From the NCBI RefSeq assembly GCF_000429025.1, contig NZ_KE386834.1:398891-462890 (forward strand): a DNA stretch of 64,000 bases. The letters run 5' to 3'. Position numbers and translations under genes: made by a program. Shown here piece by piece: positions 60,701 through 64,000 of the stretch (the first letter of the stretch is position 1; every line of letters begins with the position of its first letter). The notes beneath the pieces were generated by a model, which saw only the letters and a list, made by a program, of their open reading frames with translations, made no database searches and was not told the DNA's origin. The stretch comes from Actinospineispora spinosispora DSM 44797. GTDB lineage: Bacteria; Actinomycetota; Actinomycetes; Mycobacteriales; Pseudonocardiaceae.

Positions 60701-61368
60701 GCACCGGCCTCGGCCTGTCGATCAGCAAGGAGCTGGCCCAGATGCTGGGCGGCGTCATCACCGTGACGTCGGAGATCGGAACCGGTTCGGTGTTCACCCT
60801 GTACCTGCCGGACGAGCTGGTCACCTCGACCGTGACGCCGACGAACAAGGTGCCGCGCCGTGCGCCGGAGCCGTCCGAGATCCTCGGCGAACCGACCGCC
60901 AACGGCCGTGGCCCGATCCTGCGCAGCCACTCCGGGCCGCCTCGCGTCGACCGGCCGGTGACGGACCTCACCGGGGTCACGGTGCTGATCGTCGACGATG
61001 ATGTCCGTAACGTGTTCGCGTTGACCAGTGCGCTGGAGCTGCACGGTCTGACAGTGTTGTACGCAGACAACGGGGCGGACGGAATCCAGCTGTTGACCGA
61101 GCATCCGGAGGTGGACATCGTGCTGATGGACGCGATGATGCCCGAGATGGACGGCAACGCGACGACGAAGCTCATCCGAGGGCTCCCCGGCGGTGCCGAC
61201 CTGCCGGTAGTGTTCCTGACCGCGAAGGCGATGCCGGGTGACCGCGAGTCCAGCCTGGCCGCGGGCGCGACCGACTACGTGACCAAACCGGTCGACAAGG
61301 AGCTTCTGCTGTCCGTCATGGCGTCCTGGATCAGCCGAGCGCGGACGGCGGGTGTCCGCCCGTCATGA
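57772..61368 (+). CDS. osaA: Soluble HAMP-repeat hybrid histidine kinase (OsaA-like)
   Basis: The product is 1198 residues with no membrane segment. HAMP-like repeats of exactly 92 residues lie at about 165-533, preceded by a diverged N-terminal part; the same 92-residue HAMP period is known from fungal group III osmosensing kinases. A GAF domain covers about 537-705, then a coiled coil (about 710-775). HisKA has the phospho-acceptor His785 (MSHELRTPLN), and the ATPase domain shows the N-box near 901, DTGIGI at 947 and GGTGLGLS near 977. The C-terminal receiver (about 1070-1190) has Asp1120 and the TKPVDK lysine. It is followed by a receiver gene overlapping by ATGA. It probably relays osmotic or cytoplasmic signals to that receiver and the divergent phosphatase. 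Confidence 0.93.
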   Translation: MTKSSDTAVSGDEALLRDLASAMIAVQRGELKVRLPRRVGMAGEVSDLFNELVVMLEKRNRDLLRISRVVGREGRMLERLDEDAVDGSWAEATHSVNSLIDDLARPTAEIARVLAAVAEGDLSEHMALEIEGRPLRGEFLRIGRTVNKMVNQLSSFADEVTRVAREVGTEGKLGAQAQVKDVAGTWRDLTDNVNQLADNLTRQVRNIAQVTTAVARGDLSQKITVDARGEILELKSTVNTMVDQLSSFADEVTRVAREVGTEGKLGGQAHVSDVAGTWRDLTDNVNYMASNLTGQVRNIAQVTTAVARGDLSQKITADARGEILELKSTVNTMVDQLSSFADEVTRVAREVGTEGKLGGQAEVKDVAGTWRDLTENVNQLADNLTGQVRNIAQVTTAVAKGDLSQKITVDARGEMLELKSTVNTMVDQLSSFADEVTRVAREVGTEGKLGGQAEVKDVAGTWRDLTENVNQLASTLTSQLRAISVVSTAVARGDLTQQIQIAAMGEVAALRDNINQMILTLRETTKENAEQGWLDSNLARISALLQGQRDLTEVSKLIMNEAAPLVNAQVGAFFLPANPVTTDQSDSGKDDPMREVWQMSAGYALNPQATPRGFRVGEGLVGQAAATKQVVLVTHIPADYLPIGSGLGTISPTAIVVLPVLFEGESLGVIEFGSVSTFPQLHLTFLERLAGTLGVTIASIQANSRTEELLGQSQRLAVELQYQSAELQRTNAELEEKAALLFEQNRNIEIKNMEIDAARRGVEENAQQLARASQYKSEFLANMSHELRTPLNSLLLLSRLLADNEERNLTSKQKEFATTIHNAGSELLLLIDDILDLSKIEAGRVDLDPQPVALAQVRAYVEQAFVPQAEDKGLELRVHIAPELPSTVSTDAQRLQQILRNLLSNAIKFTAEGEVTLSVGPASQGDAPFGVPELDAARTVLAFTVRDTGIGIVTDKLDMIFEAFQQADGTTSRKYGGTGLGLSISKELAQMLGGVITVTSEIGTGSVFTLYLPDELVTSTVTPTNKVPRRAPEPSEILGEPTANGRGPILRSHSGPPRVDRPVTDLTGVTVLIVDDDVRNVFALTSALELHGLTVLYADNGADGIQLLTEHPEVDIVLMDAMMPEMDGNATTKLIRGLPGGADLPVVFLTAKAMPGDRESSLAAGATDYVTKPVDKELLLSVMASWISRARTAGVRPS
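58265..59368 (+). repeat. Four tandem 276-bp (92-codon) HAMP repeat units
   Basis: The sequence GTGAGGTGGGTACCGAGGGC starts at 58265, 58541, 58817 and 59093, exactly 276 bp apart. Within the first three units even synonymous positions are nearly identical, for example CGGTGGCGCGGGGTGACCTG in two of them. The fourth diverges in its second half. Confidence 0.95.
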
Positions 61369-61922
61369 CGCGCGACGCGAAAGTGCTTGCGGTCGACGAC
61401 CGGTCGGAGAACCTGATCGCGCTGGAGGCGATCCTGCAGGGGCTCCCCGTCGAGATCACGTCGGTGACCAGCGGCGATGACGCGCTGAAGCGCTTATTGC
61501 TCGAGGACTACGCGGTGATCCTGCTGGACGCCCAGATGCCCGGCATGGACGGTTTCGAGACTGCCAGCCACATCAAGCAGCGGGAGCGCACCCGCCGGAT
61601 CCCGATCGTGTTCCTCACCGCCGCGAACTACGACCCGCACCTCGCGTTCCGCGGCTACCAGCTGGGCGCGGTCGACTACCTCACGAAGCCGCTCGACCCG
61701 TGGGTGCTGCGCTCCAAGGTCCAGGTGTTCGCCGACCTGTGGAAGCTCAACACGGAGCTGGCCGCGCAGGCATCCGAGTGCACGGCGCTGCGGCGGGCGA
61801 TCAGCGACACCCTGGAGCTGCTGGGTGGGCCCGGCGCGGTCGACGGCGACGCGAGTGCACTCATCGCCCGCGCCCGCGCACGCCTGGTGGCCGCCCAGGC
61901 ATTCGAGGCCACGCGCAACTGA
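61365..61922 (+). CDS. osaB: Stand-alone response regulator receiver (OsaB-like)
   Basis: The product is 185 residues. The receiver domain has the acidic pair VDD near the N-terminus, the phospho-acceptor Asp55 in LLDAQMPGMDG and Lys108 in LTKPLD. Residues about 125-185 form a helical tail, possibly a coiled coil. No DNA-binding domain is present, as in S. coelicolor OsaB. The start overlaps the kinase stop (ATGA), so it is surely the partner. Confidence 0.92.
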   Translation: MTRDAKVLAVDDRSENLIALEAILQGLPVEITSVTSGDDALKRLLLEDYAVILLDAQMPGMDGFETASHIKQRERTRRIPIVFLTAANYDPHLAFRGYQLGAVDYLTKPLDPWVLRSKVQVFADLWKLNTELAAQASECTALRRAISDTLELLGGPGAVDGDASALIARARARLVAAQAFEATRN

Positions 61923-61937
61923 CCCCGCTCCGGGCAG

Positions 61938-62861
61938 CTACCTGGCGAGCGACTGCTGGTAGACCGACAGATGGGTGTAGGCGAGGCGCACCAGTGGGGC
62001 CGGCACGTCGTGGGCCTCGGCGCGGGCCAGCAGGTCGCCGATGATGTGGTCGGCCTCGATGGGGTAGCCCTGGCTCAGGTCCCGGAACATCGACGCGGCG
62101 AACGTCGAGCCGGGAGTGGTGACCGTGGTGAGGGTGCGGTCGAGCTCGTCGGCGGGCATCGGGTGGCCGTTCGCCGTGGCGATCGCCGCGCACTCCGCGA
62201 CGACCGACTCGGCGAACTGGGTGCCGCCGGGTGCCGCGACCACCTGGCCGATCGGGCCACGCATGAGGCAGGTGATCGTCGCCATGCTGGACAGGAACAC
62301 CCACTTCTGCCACATCGACTGGATGATGTCCGGCGGCAGCGTCGTCGGGAACCCGGCGTCGCTGAACTGCTCGTGCACGGCCTGTAGCCGCGCGGAGCGT
62401 GGGTCCTTGCGGTCGCCGTAGGCGACGTGCTGCGGTTGCTGCGCGAGCTGGCGGATCGTGCCGTCGGCGTCGAGCGTGCCGGAGATCGCGCACAGGCCGC
62501 CGAGCACCCGGTGCTCGCCGAACCGCTCGACCAGCACGTCGAGGTGCCGCATGCCGTTGAGCACCGGCAGGATCATGGTCTCCGGGCCGACGGCCGGCGC
62601 GATGTCGGCGATCGCCTGGTCGAGACCGTAGGACTTGACCGTGAAGAACACCAGGTCGTAGTCGGCGCCCAGCTCGTCGCCGGTGACGAGCTTCGGAGTC
62701 AGCGTGACGTCGCCGTTCGGGCTGACGATCACCAGACCGTCGCGGCGCAGCTGCTGTGCACGGCGCTCCCGGACGAGGAACGTGACGTCCCGGCCGGCCT
62801 GCGCCAGCCGTCCGCCGAAGAATCCACCGGTCGCACCGGCGCCCACCACGAGGATTCGCAT
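61938..62861 (-). CDS. Ketopantoate reductase family protein
   Basis: The product is 307 residues. The N-terminal Rossmann motif is ILVVGAGATGGFFGGRLAQAGRDV, followed by FFTVKSYGLDQAI (the KS lysine region) and LPVLNGMRHLD. The C-terminal domain has IIQSMWQKWVFLSSMATITCLMRG and the DH-type EADHIIGDLL. It resembles PanE and may reduce 2-ketopantoate or another 2-keto acid with NADPH. It is convergent with osaB (15 bp between stops). HxlR lies just upstream in the same direction, 11 bp away. Confidence 0.88.
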   Translation of the reverse strand: MRILVVGAGATGGFFGGRLAQAGRDVTFLVRERRAQQLRRDGLVIVSPNGDVTLTPKLVTGDELGADYDLVFFTVKSYGLDQAIADIAPAVGPETMILPVLNGMRHLDVLVERFGEHRVLGGLCAISGTLDADGTIRQLAQQPQHVAYGDRKDPRSARLQAVHEQFSDAGFPTTLPPDIIQSMWQKWVFLSSMATITCLMRGPIGQVVAAPGGTQFAESVVAECAAIATANGHPMPADELDRTLTTVTTPGSTFAASMFRDLSQGYPIEADHIIGDLLARAEAHDVPAPLVRLAYTHLSVYQQSLAR

Positions 62862-62872
62862 AATCGGGATCC

Positions 62873-63232
62873 TTACCCTCCGAGGGGGATGCGGTCGATG
62901 TTGGCTTCGACCCATTGACGCAGCGCGGTCAGCGGTACACAGGCGTCGCGCCCGAGCGGGGTCAGCGAGTACTCCACGTGCAGTGGCACGGCCGGGTAGA
63001 CGACCCGGTTCACCAGGCCCAGCTCCTCGAGCCGGCGCAGCGTCTGGGTCAGCATCTTGGGGCTGATGCCCTCCAGCTTCGTGCGCAGCGCGCCGAACCG
63101 TTGAGGGCCGTCGTCCTCCAGCGCACCGAGCGCGAGCGCGCTCCACTTGTTGGCGAGAAGGTCGAGCACCTCACGGCACGGGCACGACGCGCTGTAGACG
63201 TCTCGCGGACTGAGCGCATCGGTGGCCGACAT
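62873..63232 (-). CDS. HxlR family transcriptional regulator
   Basis: The product is 119 residues. The HxlR winged helix starts with SCPCREVLDLLANKWSALALGAL, then KMLTQTLRRLEELGLVNRVVYPAVPLHVEYSLTPLG. The cysteine pair near the N-terminus could sense redox or aldehydes, as in YodB/HypR. The ATG at 63232 was chosen since GGAGG lies 9 nt upstream; the ATG at 63241 would directly follow it. It is divergent from the alcohol dehydrogenase. Confidence 0.92.
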   Translation of the reverse strand: MSATDALSPRDVYSASCPCREVLDLLANKWSALALGALEDDGPQRFGALRTKLEGISPKMLTQTLRRLEELGLVNRVVYPAVPLHVEYSLTPLGRDACVPLTALRQWVEANIDRIPLGG

Positions 63233-63257
63233 GTCCCGCATCCTCCAGTATCTTTTG

Positions 63258-63300
63258 GGTACTAGCAAGCCTTGCAGGTAACTAGGGCTGTGGGGATACC
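63258..63300 (+). promoter_or_regulatory. Promoter of the dehydrogenase with HxlR operator
   Basis: TTGCAG (63272-63277) and GATACC (63295-63300) have a 17-bp spacer, and the ATG follows 8 nt later, so a leaderless mRNA is likely. The palindrome GCAAGCCTTGC (63265-63275) and the direct repeats GGTACTAG (63258) and GGTAACTAG (63277) overlap the -35, so they are the probable HxlR sites. Confidence 0.65.
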
Positions 63301-63308
63301 GTCGTCTC

Positions 63309-64000
63309 ATGAGCAACACGATGCGCGCGGTCGGATACCGCAAGAGCCTGCCGATCGACGACCAGGAGAGCCTCGTCGACCTCGAACTGCCCGTCCCTGC
63401 GCCGGGGCCGCACGACCTGCTGGTGCGGGTCGAGGCGGTCTCGGTGAACCCGGTGGACACGAAGGTCCGTAGTGGTGTCGATCCGGACGGCGAGCTGAAG
63501 GTGCTCGGGTACGACGCGGCCGGCGTCGTCGAGGCGGTGGGGGACGAGGTGACCCTGTTCGCCGTCGGTGACGAGGTGTACTACGCGGGCAACATCGCCC
63601 GCGCCGGCACGAACTCCGAGTACCACCTGGTGGACGAGCGGATCACCGGGCACAAGCCGACGAGCCTGGACTTCACCGACGCGGCCGCGTTGCCGCTCAC
63701 CACGATCACCGCGTGGGAGACCCTGTTCGACCGTTTCAAGCTCGGTGCGGACAGCACGGGGACGCTGCTGGTCACCGGGGCCGCCGGTGGGGTCGGCTCG
63801 ATGGTGGTCCAGCTGGCCCGCGCGCTGACCGGGCTGACCGTGATCGGGACGGCGTCGCGGCCGGAGTCCCGGCAGTGGGTGACCGAGCTGGGTGCGCACC
63901 ACGTGGTGAACCACCACGGCGATCTGGTGAAGAACACCCGGGAGGTGGCGCCGGACGGCGTCGACTACATCTTCTCGCCGTTCTCAGCCGGCAAGGTCGA
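63309..64000 (+). CDS. Zinc-type alcohol dehydrogenase/quinone oxidoreductase family (3' end outside window)
   Basis: The first 230 residues are present. They have the MDR fold: LPVPAPGPHDLLVRVEAVSVNPVDTKVRSG, then GYDAAGVVEAVGDEVTLFAVGDEVYYAG, and the NADPH motif VTGAAGGVGSMVVQLARAL. It looks like the subfamily of zinc-type dehydrogenases named from sequence but lacking the zinc-site residues of true ADHs. It likely reduces quinones, enones or aldehydes. It is divergent from HxlR, which probably derepresses it under electrophile or oxidative stress. Confidence 0.9.
   Translation, partial: MSNTMRAVGYRKSLPIDDQESLVDLELPVPAPGPHDLLVRVEAVSVNPVDTKVRSGVDPDGELKVLGYDAAGVVEAVGDEVTLFAVGDEVYYAGNIARAGTNSEYHLVDERITGHKPTSLDFTDAAALPLTTITAWETLFDRFKLGADSTGTLLVTGAAGGVGSMVVQLARALTGLTVIGTASRPESRQWVTELGAHHVVNHHGDLVKNTREVAPDGVDYIFSPFSAGKV

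Noticed and set aside
1..64000. tRNA, rRNA or tmRNA genes
   Set aside because: No cloverleaf with a T-loop GGTTCGAATCC-like segment, and no rRNA-like stretches, were noticed in intergenic DNA; a covariance-model scan would be decisive.

Overview
The window is high-GC actinobacterial chromosome, most likely from a filamentous, sporulating member of the Pseudonocardiaceae (Amycolatopsis-like). The lineage clues are an SsgA-like sporulation protein, a mycothiol-dependent maleylpyruvate-isomerase-family enzyme, F420/deazaflavin-type enzymes, a WS/DGAT acyltransferase behind a HAD-PlsC fusion as in mycobacteria, a DUF222-HNH protein, and many genes that appear to start without a leader. The genus is inferred from gene content only. 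No rRNA, tRNA, CRISPR array, prophage or transposase gene was seen.

Layout. 1-5.2 kb: the end of one NtaA-type flavin monooxygenase and a complete second one, convergent with an FMN reductase-MFS exporter pair under a divergent TetR. 5.3-9.4 kb: a MarR/universal-stress-protein divergent pair, two secreted beta-helix proteins behind a structured leader, and a dense intergenic repeat cluster. 9.4-18.4 kb: ilvD, an epimerase, an L,D-transpeptidase, a PAP2 phosphatase, a GT-C-like membrane protein, an amidohydrolase with a divergent MarR and a 12-bp-phased operator, and a polysaccharide deacetylase variant. 18.4-26.3 kb: an FAD monooxygenase and glyoxalase-like pair, a GAF-LuxR regulator, an atypical ABC ATPase with a C-terminal membrane anchor, a DUF559 protein, a TetR, and a PEP-utilizer-like protein without its histidine. 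26.4-41.9 kb: lipid and redox genes (PlsC, WS/DGAT, an F420-type LLM enzyme, ferredoxin and its reductase, a hydrolase and an acyl-CoA synthetase), a lytic transglycosylase, SsgA, PhoD and an aldo/keto reductase. 42-48 kb: DUF222-HNH with repeats upstream, a DoxX protein with a helical-repeat and Lys-rich tail, AhpD, IclR, a cytidylate-kinase-like protein and a sugar transferase.

48.1-54.9 kb is one tight operon: LacI regulator, MFS importer, class III CoA-transferase, CitE-like lyase and two LLM flavin monooxygenases. It looks like a complete catabolic unit for an unidentified organic acid, N-substituted or S-containing, and is the best candidate here for an undescribed pathway. 55.5-61.9 kb matches the osaC-osaA-osaB osmoadaptation locus of Streptomyces: an RsbW/GAF/PP2C protein divergent from a soluble hybrid kinase with four 276-bp tandem HAMP units, followed by a stand-alone receiver. 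The window ends with a ketopantoate-reductase-like gene and an HxlR regulator divergent from a truncated zinc-type alcohol dehydrogenase.

Intergenic regions carry long hairpins that fall into recurring sequence families: GTGAGTG-type, TGATCACCAC-type and GTCGCACA-type. Several overlap stop codons, so they probably serve as terminators and may also be dispersed repeats.
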